Shown here in pieces: positions 45,896 through 55,200 of a DNA stretch of 64,000 nucleotides. Every line of letters starts with the position of its first letter. The first letter of the stretch is position 1. The DNA lies in the NCBI GenBank assembly GCA_003499525.1, contig DNTB01000041.1, forward strand, positions 1 through 64,000, given 5' to 3'. The translations under genes were made by a program, and so were the position numbers. A model generated the notes under the pieces. It made no database searches and was not told where the DNA came from. It was given only the letters and a program-made list of their open reading frames with translations. This DNA comes from Flavobacteriales bacterium (GTDB lineage Bacteria > Bacteroidota > Bacteroidia > Flavobacteriales_G > Salibacteraceae).

Positions 45896-46609
45896 TCAAC
45901 GAACTACATCTTTTAACATGGGAACAAAACTGCAACTTCCATGATAGCTTATTTCATGATCCTCATTTTGTCTCTTGATCAACTTAACCATGATCTGTTC
46001 CTCTTTACCAATCGGCGCAACTAATATTCCTCCATCTTTTAGTTGATTGACCAATTCCTTGGGTATTTCTGGCGCTCCGGCGGTAATAATTACCTTATCG
46101 AAGGGTGAAAACTGTGGCAGTCCTTTGTATCCATCACCATAGAACATTCGGATATTAAAGTTCATCATAGGAAGCAGAGTTCTCGTTTTTTCATAGAGCT
46201 TTCTCTGTCTTTCAATGCTGTACACTCTTAGTCCCATTTGTGCCAAGACAGCTGCCTGATATCCACTTCCGGTTCCTACTTCAAGAATTTTATCTCGTTT
46301 TTCTGCTTTAATCAGTATTGATTGTAAGGCAACGATATATGGCTGCGATATTGTTTGCCCCTGCCCTATTCCAAAAGCTTTATTCTCATAGGCAAAATGC
46401 TCGTCAAATGCACTATCAAAAAACTGATGACGGTATACATTACGCATTGCATTCAGCACATGCTCATCAACCTCCTGCCCTTCATTTTCGAGCATTTTCC
46501 TGACGTCTTTAACCAGGCGTTCTCGAGCTCCTCTAAGCTTCATTGTATCCGGACGAAGTCCTCTCATAGTGTTCAACAATTCAGGATGAATAAATTGATT
46601 TTCCAACAT
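45896..46609 (-). CDS. pcm: protein-L-isoaspartate O-methyltransferase
   Basis: A 237-residue SAM methyltransferase repairing isoaspartyl residues in damaged proteins. Blocks QTISQPYIVALQ, KILEVGTGSGYQAAVLAQM and GPQ-like GDGYKGLPQFSPFDKVIITAGAPEIP are diagnostic. The first 22 residues exceed the family start; ATG at 46543 (MKLRGARERLV) is an alternative. It is divergent from the Gfo/Idh gene. Confidence 0.94.
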   Translation of the reverse strand: MLENQFIHPELLNTMRGLRPDTMKLRGARERLVKDVRKMLENEGQEVDEHVLNAMRNVYRHQFFDSAFDEHFAYENKAFGIGQGQTISQPYIVALQSILIKAEKRDKILEVGTGSGYQAAVLAQMGLRVYSIERQRKLYEKTRTLLPMMNFNIRMFYGDGYKGLPQFSPFDKVIITAGAPEIPKELVNQLKDGGILVAPIGKEEQIMVKLIKRQNEDHEISYHGSCSFVPMLKDVVR

Positions 46610-46630
46610 CTTTCAGACCTGTTGGTTGGC

Positions 46631-46638
46631 TAATTTTG
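46631..46638 (+). promoter_or_regulatory. putative -7 element TAATTTTG
   Basis: Exact TAnnTTTG match, 15 bases before ATG 46654. The alternative upstream TTG start (46636) lies inside this element, which supports the ATG. Confidence 0.4.
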
Positions 46639-46653
46639 ATCCAAAACAAAGCA

Positions 46654-47640
46654 ATGCTGAAAATAGGGGTTCTCGGTGCCGGTCATCTTGGAAAAATTCA
46701 CCTTAAACTGTTAAAACAACTTTCAGAGACTTATGAGCTAGTTGGGTTTTATGATCCTTCGAGTGAAAAGTCGAAAAAAGCTGAAGTACAATTTGGAATA
46801 AGGTCCTTTGAGAGTGTAGAGTCTCTGATTGACCATGTTGAGGTTGTTGATATCGTTACTCCAACCCTTTCGCACTATGAGTGCGCAGAGCAAGCGATAA
46901 GAAAACAAAAACATGTCTTCATTGAAAAGCCGGTTACTAATACAGTTCAGGAAGGCAAAAAACTTCTGACTCTGGCTGAAGAGGCAGGAATAAAGGCTCA
47001 GGTTGGTCATGTAGAGCGATTTAATCCGGCCTTCGTTTCCGCTAAGGACTCTATCATGAACCCCATGTTCATCGAAACCCACCGACTCGCGGAATTCAAT
47101 CCTCGCGGGACGGATGTTTCGGTAGTTCTCGATCTAATGATACATGACCTCGACATCGTTCTCAGTACGGTCAAAGCTGCGGTAAATAAAATCAGTGCAA
47201 GCGGTGTTGCAGTTATTAGTGAAACTCCGGATATCTGTAATGCACGAATAGAATTTGTCAACGGTTGTGTGGCCAACCTTACAGCAAGCAGAATATCCAT
47301 GAAAAATATGCGGAAAACCCGAATTTTTCAAAAGAATGCATATCTGGCCATTGATTTTCTTGAAAAGGAAAGTGAGATTATTCATCTGAAAGATGTTGAG
47401 GGAGAAGAGGATCCATATGCAATTATTTTTGATCCCGGAGAGGGGAAAACCAAAAAACAATTGTTCTTTAACAAACCCAAAGCTGAGCCATCTAACGCTA
47501 TTTTGGAAGAACTCAAGTCGTTCGCAGAGGCCATAGAAAAAGACCAAACACCGATTGTGCCGCTTGAAGATGGATTAAAAGCTCTGAGTGTTGCACATCA
47601 AATTTTAGAAAAAATTCAATCCGTTACCAGGTTGGCATGA
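46654..47640 (+). CDS. Gfo/Idh/MocA family oxidoreductase
   Basis: A 328-residue NAD(P)-dependent sugar or inositol-type dehydrogenase. N-terminal Rossmann motif IGVLGAGHLGKIHLKLLKQL; the family motif EKPVTNTVQEGKKL (catalytic Lys); VGHVERFNPAF; and a C-terminal substrate domain with LDLMIHDLDIVL. Start is ATG 46654. The substrate is unknown. A lipoprotein and a sugar-phosphate transferase follow, so it may act on a sugar nucleotide. Confidence 0.9.
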   Translation: MLKIGVLGAGHLGKIHLKLLKQLSETYELVGFYDPSSEKSKKAEVQFGIRSFESVESLIDHVEVVDIVTPTLSHYECAEQAIRKQKHVFIEKPVTNTVQEGKKLLTLAEEAGIKAQVGHVERFNPAFVSAKDSIMNPMFIETHRLAEFNPRGTDVSVVLDLMIHDLDIVLSTVKAAVNKISASGVAVISETPDICNARIEFVNGCVANLTASRISMKNMRKTRIFQKNAYLAIDFLEKESEIIHLKDVEGEEDPYAIIFDPGEGKTKKQLFFNKPKAEPSNAILEELKSFAEAIEKDQTPIVPLEDGLKALSVAHQILEKIQSVTRLA

Positions 47641-47697
47641 TTCTGTGCCGCACGGCATGCCCTATTTATCACTAATATTGTCCACTACAATTTTTAG

Positions 47698-48579
47698 ATG
47701 AGAAATAATCTTTCGGTTGTACTATTCATTTCCATTTTGTTTATAGGGTGTGAGGGGAAACAAGAACCCATTCCTTCTTACATCAAAATCAATGAGGCCG
47801 ACTTTGTATTCAACAATCCTGAAAGCACCGGAATTGGCGGTACCAACATCACAGACGTTTGGCTGTATATTGACAACCAATTGGCAGGACTATATCAACT
47901 CCCTGCAGTTGTAGCCGTTGCGGGTGAAGGAAATCATGAAATACGAATGGCTTCCGGCATTCGCATCAGTGGAGTTCAGTCCTTACAACTTGCGTATCCA
48001 TTTCACCGCCAATTTAATGCAGGAACCCTAAATCTAATAGGTTTAGATACTTTGACCATAACACCTGAATACGAATACGGTGGTGGAAGTGTTTTTGCCT
48101 GGAAAGAAGATTTTGAATCCTCTCTGGGCAGCAGCATGGATACCATTTTTGGCAGTCTTGCAGATTTGGAGCAAGTTCCTGTGCCTGACAGTCCATTTTA
48201 TATTCAAACCTTGTCAGGACATGCTCGGCTTACAGAGGAATTGTCCTATTTCAAGGCGGCCACCGATGATCTCTATCCTATTCCGATTACGGCGCTTCCC
48301 TTCTATTTGGAATTGGACTACAGTTGCAACCAGCAGTTTGTAGTTTCGATATTGATCAAACGTTTTGGAGATGTAACCCGCGAACAGTCTGTAATTTTTC
48401 TAAACCCTACAACTAATTCTTCCACTCCCGTTTGGAATAAGATATACATAGAAATGACACCGTTCATTTCGGGCCAGGTTGATGCTGAAGGTTTTGGTTT
48501 CAGTATTACAGCGAATTACGACCCGAGTGTTGAAGAAGGACTGATTTACTTTGATAATTTCAAACTCATTCACAACTAG
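47698..48579 (+). CDS. surface lipoprotein of unknown function
   Basis: A 293-residue lipoprotein: signal peptide followed by lipobox LFIGC (Cys 18), then EGKQEP. The mature part is beta-rich (DVWLYIDNQLAGLYQLP, then ALPFYLELDYSCNQQFVVSILI and a final EEGLIYFDNFKLIHN), and looks like a carbohydrate- or ligand-binding jelly-roll at the C-terminus. Its TAG shares a base with the GTG start of the sugar transferase gene, so both are coupled, linking it to envelope polysaccharide. Confidence 0.75.
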   Translation: MRNNLSVVLFISILFIGCEGKQEPIPSYIKINEADFVFNNPESTGIGGTNITDVWLYIDNQLAGLYQLPAVVAVAGEGNHEIRMASGIRISGVQSLQLAYPFHRQFNAGTLNLIGLDTLTITPEYEYGGGSVFAWKEDFESSLGSSMDTIFGSLADLEQVPVPDSPFYIQTLSGHARLTEELSYFKAATDDLYPIPITALPFYLELDYSCNQQFVVSILIKRFGDVTREQSVIFLNPTTNSSTPVWNKIYIEMTPFISGQVDAEGFGFSITANYDPSVEEGLIYFDNFKLIHN

Positions 48580-50000
48580 TGCGCCTCAATCGAAAGAAAG
48601 AGAGACTGAAATACATCTTCGCTGACCTCACCTCGGCAGCGCTTGCCTGGACAGCATTTTACATCTTCAGGAAAGTCTATTTAGAGCCTCTGAAATTTGG
48701 TATCGATATTGAAATTGAGTTCACGGATCGATTCTTTTACGCTTTAGTCTTAATCCCGTTTTTTTGGTTGAATGTATATTATCTCACCGGTTACTATCGA
48801 GAACCTTATCGAAAATCAAGACTTGCTGAGTTCTTAAGAACAGGTTACAACACCTTCTTTGGGGTACTAATTCTGTTTTTTGTCCTGGTTCTTGATGATG
48901 CTATTCCGAGCTATAAAAGTTATTACGTTTCATTTCTTGCCCTCTGGGTTTTTCATTTCGTCCTAACTTTTTCGTTTCGGTTTGCAATTATTTACAGAAC
49001 TGTAAGCCGGATTCACCGTAGGGAAATAGGATTCAATACTCTATTAATTGGAGGAAATAAAAATGCTCTAAAGCTCTATCAGGAGCTTGAAGGGGCCAAG
49101 AAATCGGCCGGATTTAAGTTTATTGGTTTTGTTCATGTCAATGAGGGTTATGATCATTTAATGGATGAACATCTTAATCATCTCGGACATGTGAATGACT
49201 CGAGCAGGATAGTCCATGAGTATGAGGTAGAGGAAGTGATTATCGCAATTGAATCTTCGGAGCACAACAAAATCGGAGAAATAATAACGAAGGTTGATGA
49301 CTTACCCGTCAATCTGAAAATCATACCGGATATGTACAATATCCTGACGGGTCAGGTTCGGATGACATCAATTTTTGGTGCCCCGTTAATTGACATAAAG
49401 CGTGAAATAATGCCGGCCTGGCAACAATCCACCAAAAGGATGATGGACATTGCCATTTCCATTTTTGTTATGGTTGTATTCAGTCCAATGTTTCTGGCCG
49501 TGGCTCTTGCTATCAAGCTAACATCCAAAGGGCCAATTATTTATTCTCACGAACGCATAGGATATATGGGCAAGCCTTTCACCATTTATAAGTTTCGGTC
49601 CATGCATGTGGATGCAGAAAAGGATAAACCGCAGTTAGCGAGCAAAGATGATCCGAGAGTTACAAAAGTGGGTAAGTTCCTTAGGAAAACCCGTCTTGAT
49701 GAGGTCCCTCAGTTTTTCAATGTCCTTATTGGAGATATGTCTTTAGTAGGGCCTCGCCCTGAAAGAGAGTATTTCATCAAGCAAATCAAGAAGAAAGCTC
49801 CACATTATGTCCATCTCCACAAGGTTCGGCCAGGTATTACAAGCTGGGGACAGGTAAAGTTTGGATATGCAGAAAACGTAGATGAAATGGTACGTCGGCT
49901 TGAATACGATGTACTATATATCGAGAACATGTCATTATTGGTGGACTTTAAGATTCTTATTTACACCGTATTGATTGTGCTACAGGGCAGCGGAAAATAA
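48579..50000 (+). CDS. polyprenyl glycosylphosphotransferase (WcaJ/WbaP-like)
   Basis: A 473-residue initiating sugar-phosphate transferase attaching the first sugar phosphate to undecaprenyl phosphate. Start GTG at 48579. Four N-terminal membrane helices, a CoA-binding-3 Rossmann-like domain (LLIGGNKNALKLYQEL), a fifth helix at about 285-305, and the catalytic tail HERIGYMGKPFTIYKFRSM, TRLDEVPQFFNVLIGDMSLVGPRPE. It should start capsule or O-antigen synthesis; other polysaccharide genes are not clustered, except the coupled lipoprotein. Confidence 0.93.
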   Translation: MRLNRKKERLKYIFADLTSAALAWTAFYIFRKVYLEPLKFGIDIEIEFTDRFFYALVLIPFFWLNVYYLTGYYREPYRKSRLAEFLRTGYNTFFGVLILFFVLVLDDAIPSYKSYYVSFLALWVFHFVLTFSFRFAIIYRTVSRIHRREIGFNTLLIGGNKNALKLYQELEGAKKSAGFKFIGFVHVNEGYDHLMDEHLNHLGHVNDSSRIVHEYEVEEVIIAIESSEHNKIGEIITKVDDLPVNLKIIPDMYNILTGQVRMTSIFGAPLIDIKREIMPAWQQSTKRMMDIAISIFVMVVFSPMFLAVALAIKLTSKGPIIYSHERIGYMGKPFTIYKFRSMHVDAEKDKPQLASKDDPRVTKVGKFLRKTRLDEVPQFFNVLIGDMSLVGPRPEREYFIKQIKKKAPHYVHLHKVRPGITSWGQVKFGYAENVDEMVRRLEYDVLYIENMSLLVDFKILIYTVLIVLQGSGK

Positions 50001-50065
50001 CCACCTCTTTCAATCCGTTAAGGCCCATTATCCTACTTTTGAGCAAACCTTAAAAACATAATAAT

Positions 50066-50458
50066 ATGGAAGATTCAGGAACCGGATTGAGCGTAATTGC
50101 TATTGTTCTTTATCTGGCAATTATCATCATTGCTGTTGCAGGAATGTGGAAAGCATTTGAAAAAGCTGGACAGCCAGGATGGGCTGCTATAATACCTTTC
50201 TACAACATTTTTATAATGTTGGAGATCATAAACAAGCCCTGGTGGTGGTTTTTTATGTTGCTTATTCCGGGTGTAAATGTCGTATTTACAGTTTAGATGT
50301 ATAATCTCATTTCAAAAAGTTTTGGCAAAGGAGTAGGGTTTACTATTGGTCTTATATTCCTCTCCTTTATCTTTTGGCCTATTCTTGGTTTTGGAGATGC
50401 TCAATATCAAGGTTCCAGCGCTCAAAATCCTGATGCATTAGATTCTAATTTAAACTAA
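50066..50458 (+). pseudogene. DUF5684-like membrane protein split by in-frame TAG
   Basis: A small polytopic membrane protein of the DUF5684 pattern, 130 codons long if the TAG at 50294-50296 is ignored. N-terminal part: WKAFEKAGQPGWAAIIPFYN, WWWFFMLLIPGVNVVFTV, 76 residues with about two to three helices. After TAG, in the same frame and starting at once with ATG: MYNLISKSFGKGVGFTIGL then FWPILGFGDAQYQG, the conserved C-terminus of the family. The stop falls within the third helix region, where relatives have a hydrophobic or Trp residue, so TGG to TAG is a simple route. TAGATG also permits reinitiation, giving two fragments. hbd starts one base after the TAA. Confidence 0.8.
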
Positions 50459-50459
50459 A

Positions 50460-51344
50460 ATGAAGGTTACAGTTATAGGTGCCGGTACAATGGGTAACGG
50501 CATAGCACACACGTTTGCACAATTCGGAAATGAAGTTGCACTGGTTGATCTCAATGCCTCTTCGTTGGAAAAAGCAATGGCAGTTATCACCAAGAATCTA
50601 GATCGAATGGTGACTAAGGCGAAGATCACTGATAAAGAAAAAGAGGCTACTCTTTCACGGATTAATAGCAGTACTGATTTGAACACAGCTGTACAGGGTT
50701 CGGAACTGGTGGTTGAGGCGGCCACTGAGAATCTAAAAGTTAAACTTGAGCTATTCAGGCAGTTGGATGAACTCGCCCCGAAAGGTTGTGTGTTGGCAAC
50801 CAATACCTCCTCAATTTCTATTACTCAGATTGCCAGCGTAACTCAACGACCCGATCAAGTTATCGGGATGCACTTCATGAACCCTGTACCCATCATGAAA
50901 CTTGTTGAAATCATCAGAGGTTATTCCACGAGTGAGGAAACCACGAAAAAAGTCGTTAATTGGAGCCAAGCACTGAATAAAGTTCCGGTTGAGGTCAATG
51001 ATTATCCCGGGTTTGTGGCAAACCGGATTCTGATGCCCATGATCAATGAGGCTATCATCTCTCTTCATGAAGGAGTGGCAGGTGTGATGGAAGTGGATAC
51101 GGTAATAAAATTAGGAATGGCGCATCCAATGGGGCCATTACAACTCGCTGATTTTATTGGTCTGGACGTATGTTTGAGCATTCTGAATGTCCTTTTTGAA
51201 GGATTCGGAAACCCAAAGTATGCACCATGTCCTTTACTTGTGAATATGGTTAATGCGGGTAAACTAGGTGTTAAAACAGGTGAGGGTTTTTACAGCTATG
51301 GACATGGAACCAAAGAATTGATTGTAGCTTCTTCTTTTCAATAA
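50460..51344 (+). CDS. 3-hydroxybutyryl-CoA dehydrogenase
   Basis: A 294-residue NAD-dependent 3-hydroxyacyl-CoA dehydrogenase. N-terminal VTVIGAGTMGNGIAHTFAQFG; catalytic HFMNPVPIMKLVEIIRG; PGFVANRILMPMINEAI; and a C-terminal helical domain with LADFIGLDVCLSIL. It oxidises 3-hydroxybutyryl-CoA to acetoacetyl-CoA or the reverse in short-chain fatty-acid metabolism. The gene begins one base after the split DUF5684-like gene; a strong bidirectional terminator follows. Confidence 0.93.
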   Translation: MKVTVIGAGTMGNGIAHTFAQFGNEVALVDLNASSLEKAMAVITKNLDRMVTKAKITDKEKEATLSRINSSTDLNTAVQGSELVVEAATENLKVKLELFRQLDELAPKGCVLATNTSSISITQIASVTQRPDQVIGMHFMNPVPIMKLVEIIRGYSTSEETTKKVVNWSQALNKVPVEVNDYPGFVANRILMPMINEAIISLHEGVAGVMEVDTVIKLGMAHPMGPLQLADFIGLDVCLSILNVLFEGFGNPKYAPCPLLVNMVNAGKLGVKTGEGFYSYGHGTKELIVASSFQ

Positions 51345-51353
51345 AAACAAGAC

Positions 51354-51388
51354 AAAAGAAAAGAGCTCCTTTTCGTGGAGCTCTTTTC
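51354..51388. terminator. bidirectional terminator between hbd and trxA
   Basis: A perfect 12-bp stem GAAAAGAGCTCC/GGAGCTCTTTTC around a seven-base loop, with A-rich left and T-rich right arm, placed between convergent genes. Confidence 0.88.
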
Positions 51389-51421
51389 TACCATCTACTT
51401 AACCCTAAACTTAAACCTAAA

Positions 51422-51790
51422 TCAGTTTACCTTTTCGGTAATCAGCTCTTTGGTGATGATGTCCTCCAAGGCAGCTTTCGGAAGTGCTCCAGCTTGCATC
51501 ATGGGTTGAGCATCAACCGGCACGAACAGAATACTTGGGATGGAGCGGATGCCAAATACTGCGCTCAATTCCTGTTCCACTTCTGTATCCACCTTGTATA
51601 TTTTGAGCTTTCCATCGTACTCTTTCGACAGCTCCTCAAGTACGGGAGCTACCATCTTGCACGGACCGCACCAATCAGCGTAAAAATCGATGATTGCAGG
51701 AACGGTATCGTTGTACTCCCAATTCGTTTTTTGAGTATAGTCGAAGAACTTTTCTTTGAAGCCCTCAGTTGTCAATTTTATGGTTGCCAT
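51422..51790 (-). CDS. trxA: thioredoxin
   Basis: A 122-residue thioredoxin reducing protein disulfides. Active site W-C41-G-P-C44-K in IIDFYADWCGPCKM, followed by the cis-proline region RSIPSILF. Length fits a cytosolic thioredoxin with a short N-terminal extension. The promoter element at 51810-51817 lies 20 bases upstream. Confidence 0.95.
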   Translation of the reverse strand: MATIKLTTEGFKEKFFDYTQKTNWEYNDTVPAIIDFYADWCGPCKMVAPVLEELSKEYDGKLKIYKVDTEVEQELSAVFGIRSIPSILFVPVDAQPMMQAGALPKAALEDIITKELITEKVN

Positions 51791-51809
51791 AATTCATTAT
51801 TTTCGATTG

Positions 51810-51817
51810 CAAATGTA
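51810..51817 (-). promoter_or_regulatory. putative -7 element of trxA
   Basis: TACATTTG on the minus strand, an exact TAnnTTTG match, 19 bases before the trxA ATG. No clear -33 box. Confidence 0.45.
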
Positions 51818-51864
51818 CATACGCACGAAAAGCTAATTCGTAACAATTATCACAATTTTACTCC

Positions 51865-52284
51865 ATGATCTGGCACAAGAAACCCGAAACAAACAACTGG
51901 CAAAAACGCATAGAAGGCACGATAGTAGCTCATCTTGGAATCGAACTTTTAGAGGTTACTCAGGATACTCTGAGTGCCCGCATGCCGGTAGATGAAAGAA
52001 CGTTTCAACCGATGAAGATTCTACACGGTGGAGCTTCTGTTGTTTTGGCTGAGACGTTAGGCAGCATTGCCGGATCCATGGCGGTAAATCAAGAAGAATT
52101 TTTTGTTGTGGGTCAATCCATTACGTCCAATCATCTCAGGCCGGTTACTCATGGTTGGGTAACCGGAATGGCCCATGCAAAGCACATTGGCAAACGATCT
52201 CAGATTTGGGACATTGAAATTTGGAATGAAGAAAAAAAGCTGGTCAATACAAGCAGATTGACACTGGCTGTTATCCGGAAGTAG
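51865..52284 (+). CDS. hotdog-fold thioesterase, PaaI/MenI-like
   Basis: A 139-residue acyl-CoA thioesterase of the PaaI/EntH group. HLGIELLEVTQDTLSARMPV then ILHGGASVVLAETLGSIAG, the active-site helix with Glu in ET, and SNHLRPVTHGWVTG. The closest functional groups hydrolyse 1,4-dihydroxy-2-naphthoyl-CoA (menaquinone synthesis) or phenylacetyl-CoA-type esters; I cannot separate them by eye. Convergent with the large TPR gene, one base between stops. Confidence 0.88.
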   Translation: MIWHKKPETNNWQKRIEGTIVAHLGIELLEVTQDTLSARMPVDERTFQPMKILHGGASVVLAETLGSIAGSMAVNQEEFFVVGQSITSNHLRPVTHGWVTGMAHAKHIGKRSQIWDIEIWNEEKKLVNTSRLTLAVIRK

Positions 52285-52285
52285 T

Positions 52286-55200
52286 TTATTTATATTTCCT
52301 CAAATCCCAGAAATAGGCTTCCTCGGTTATTCGCCTCCCATTTAGGTAATAGAAATGAGCCCCCCAGTTGTAATCGAACTTCAAAAGGTAGCGACCGAGG
52401 TTGTTTTCTATCACTATACTCTTGGTTATCAACTTATTACCCTCTTCCTTTACCTCTACCGTGATTCCATCCGGATATCTCTTGGCCAACTCCCGGGGTG
52501 AATTCTCGAATAGTTTTTTAAGGTATTCTTCTCTTCTCTTACGTTCTGCTTCTCTTCTTTTCCTCAGCTCCTCTGCTTGTTTACGCCGTCGTTCAGCCTC
52601 TCGGGCCAAACGTAGCTTTTCAAGCTTTTGAAAAGTCTCATCGGCTTTATCCAGCTTGGCTCTAATGTCATTTCTATCAGGTTTTATTTCAAGTGCTTCA
52701 CTGTAGAACAACACTGCATTTTTAAACTGCTCAGCCTCAACGGCATTATCTCCATTTTTAACGGCCTCATTAAACCGTGCTTCCAATGCTGCTTTTCTGC
52801 GGGCTTCTTCAGCCGCTTTTTTCCGAGCCTCCTCTTCAGCTCGCCTTCTTGCTTCTTCTTCAGCTTTTCTCCGAGCTTCTTCTTCTGACCTTATGCGAAT
52901 CAACTCTTTCGTTTCCTGCATTTTTATCTGAGGTGATGGATCATTTGGACGCTGCTGTGCTGCCTCTCTAAATTTAATAAGCGCCTGATCAAGGTCTCCG
53001 CTGCTAAGCGCTTTGTCGCCTGCTGCAAGAAGAGCTGCAAAGGGAGCTTCCGCAGCTTCTTTTTTTGCTTGCTCCTCTTTCTCGATATCCATCAGCCTGT
53101 CAATTTCATCAATTCTTTCCTTTGGGCCGATGGCATCAGGTTTAATGGCCAATGCCTGATTAAAATGGGCCTTTGCTTTGTCCCATTCTCTGGATTGTAT
53201 GGCCTGCTCTCCTGCGGTCATTTCTCTGCTATAAGCATCATCAATTTCCCTTTGGCGCTGTTTTTCAGCTTCCTCAGCCAGTTTCAGGCCTTTCTGTGCT
53301 GTTTCTAATTCCGTGGTTGCCGCTCCATCTTTCGGTTTGGCAACGAGGGCAGCGGTAAAAGATGTAATGGCAACGTTCCAATCCTCTTGCTCTACAGCAC
53401 TTCGGCCGGCCTGCATTTGCGCATTGTATTCCATTTCTATTCGCTCAGCTTCCAGCCTTGCCTCTTCGGCTCTTTGAGCCTCAAGTTCGGCCTTTTTTTC
53501 GGCCTCAATGGTATCAATTTCATCCAATTTGTGGGTTGCATATGCATCCTCAGCCTTGAAGTTTAATGCTAACTTATAATTGCTTTTAGCCTCTGCATAA
53601 TTCTTTTGAAGAAAAGCCTGATCCGCTCTGGAAATAACCTCATTATACTCCTGATCAATTTTTGCCAACCTTTCTTGCTCCTGAAGCTCTTTTGCTTCTG
53701 CTTCTTTGGCCTTTTTTAATTGAAATTCAGCATTATCCAGTTTTGATCTCACATCTGGTTCGTCCTTTTTGAGTCCCAGTGCTTTTTGATATTCATTAAC
53801 GGCCTCAGCATAGTTCAAAGATTCCATTGCCTGATCACCAGCTAGAACAGCAGCGACAAATTCTTTTTCAATTCGCCCTGCTTCTTCTACCGCAGCTCGT
53901 TCATCTTTCCTTCTTTGTTCTGCTTTGGCAATTTGTTCTGAAGGATAATTCTCATCCGGTTTAATGGTTTCTGCCCGGGTATATGCAGCAATAGCCTCAT
54001 TCCAGTTTTTATCCTTGTAGAATTGATCAGCAGATGCGATTTCTTCATTGTAGGCTTGATCGAGTTCCTGCTGTTCTTGTGATTTTATCGCATCATTAAT
54101 CTTGTTAATTTGATCTGCGGGGTAGGATTCTTCGGGTTTGATTTTCTGCGCATCCGAGTATGACGCAATGGCTTCAGTCCATTTCTTTTGCTTCATAAGT
54201 GCATCTGCAGTGGTTATTTCCTGATAGTAGGCATTATCTATTTCGCGCTGCTCTTCAGACTTGATGCTTTCATTGATTTTATCAATTTGTGCTGAAGGAT
54301 ATGTTTCTGAAGGTTTGATCTCGCTCGCTTTTTGATATCCCAGAATTGCTGCCGACCAGTCTTTTTGTTTGAAGAGTGCGTCGGCTGAAGCTATTTCCTT
54401 ACTGTAGTTTCTATCGATTTCATCCTGCCTCGCTTTTACCTCAGCTTGAGCCATGAAGTCCTTTGATTTTTGTATTTGATCAGCAGGATATGATTCTGAA
54501 GGTTTGATCTCACCTGCCTTCTCATAAATTGGAATAGCTGCGGCATAATTCTTTTGCTGGAAAAGAGCATCAGCCTGTTTCAACTCTTTGAGGTAGGCCT
54601 CGTTGATTTCTTTCTCTCTTGCTGCATTTTCAGCTTCTGCAATCAGTTCATTGGCTCTTATAATTTGATCAGCTGGGTAAGGTTCGTCAGGAAATACCTT
54701 AGAAGCCTCTTGATATTTAACGATGGAGTTTGTGTACTGTTTTTGTTTAAAAAGAGCATCAGCACTTCCAATTAAAGCCTTGTATTCTTGCTGTTTTGCC
54801 GCAAGTTCAGCCTCCATTTTTTGCTTTTCTTCATATTCTCTTTGTAGTTGGTCGACTTTGACTAATTGACTTTTAGGGTAGTTTTCCGATGGCTTCAGGT
54901 CAGAGGCCATTTTATACTTGGTTCTTGAATCATCCCATTTCTTACTCTCCAAATCAGCATCGGCATTAGAAATCAGGGTGTTGTACTTCTTATCCAATGC
55001 TGCTTTCTCTTCTGCGAGTTTAGCTTCCTTCTCAAGTTTGTCAATTTCTGCAAGCTTTTTAGCTGGTAGTGCTTCATCCTTTTTAATGTTTGCCGCTTTT
55101 CTAAAGCCCTGCCGTGCGGCATCCCAGTTTTGAGCATTCAATGCCTTTTCTCCTTCGGCTATAGCGGCATCGTAGTTTGCCTGTATTCGTGCCTGCTTTT

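Noticed and set aside
46636..46653. TTG start for the Gfo/Idh gene
   Set aside because: It lies inside the TAATTTTG promoter element; ATG 46654 fits the family.
26469..50458. Genome-wide TAG reassignment
   Set aside because: Many well-formed genes here end at TAG in the expected place, so TAG still functions as a stop.
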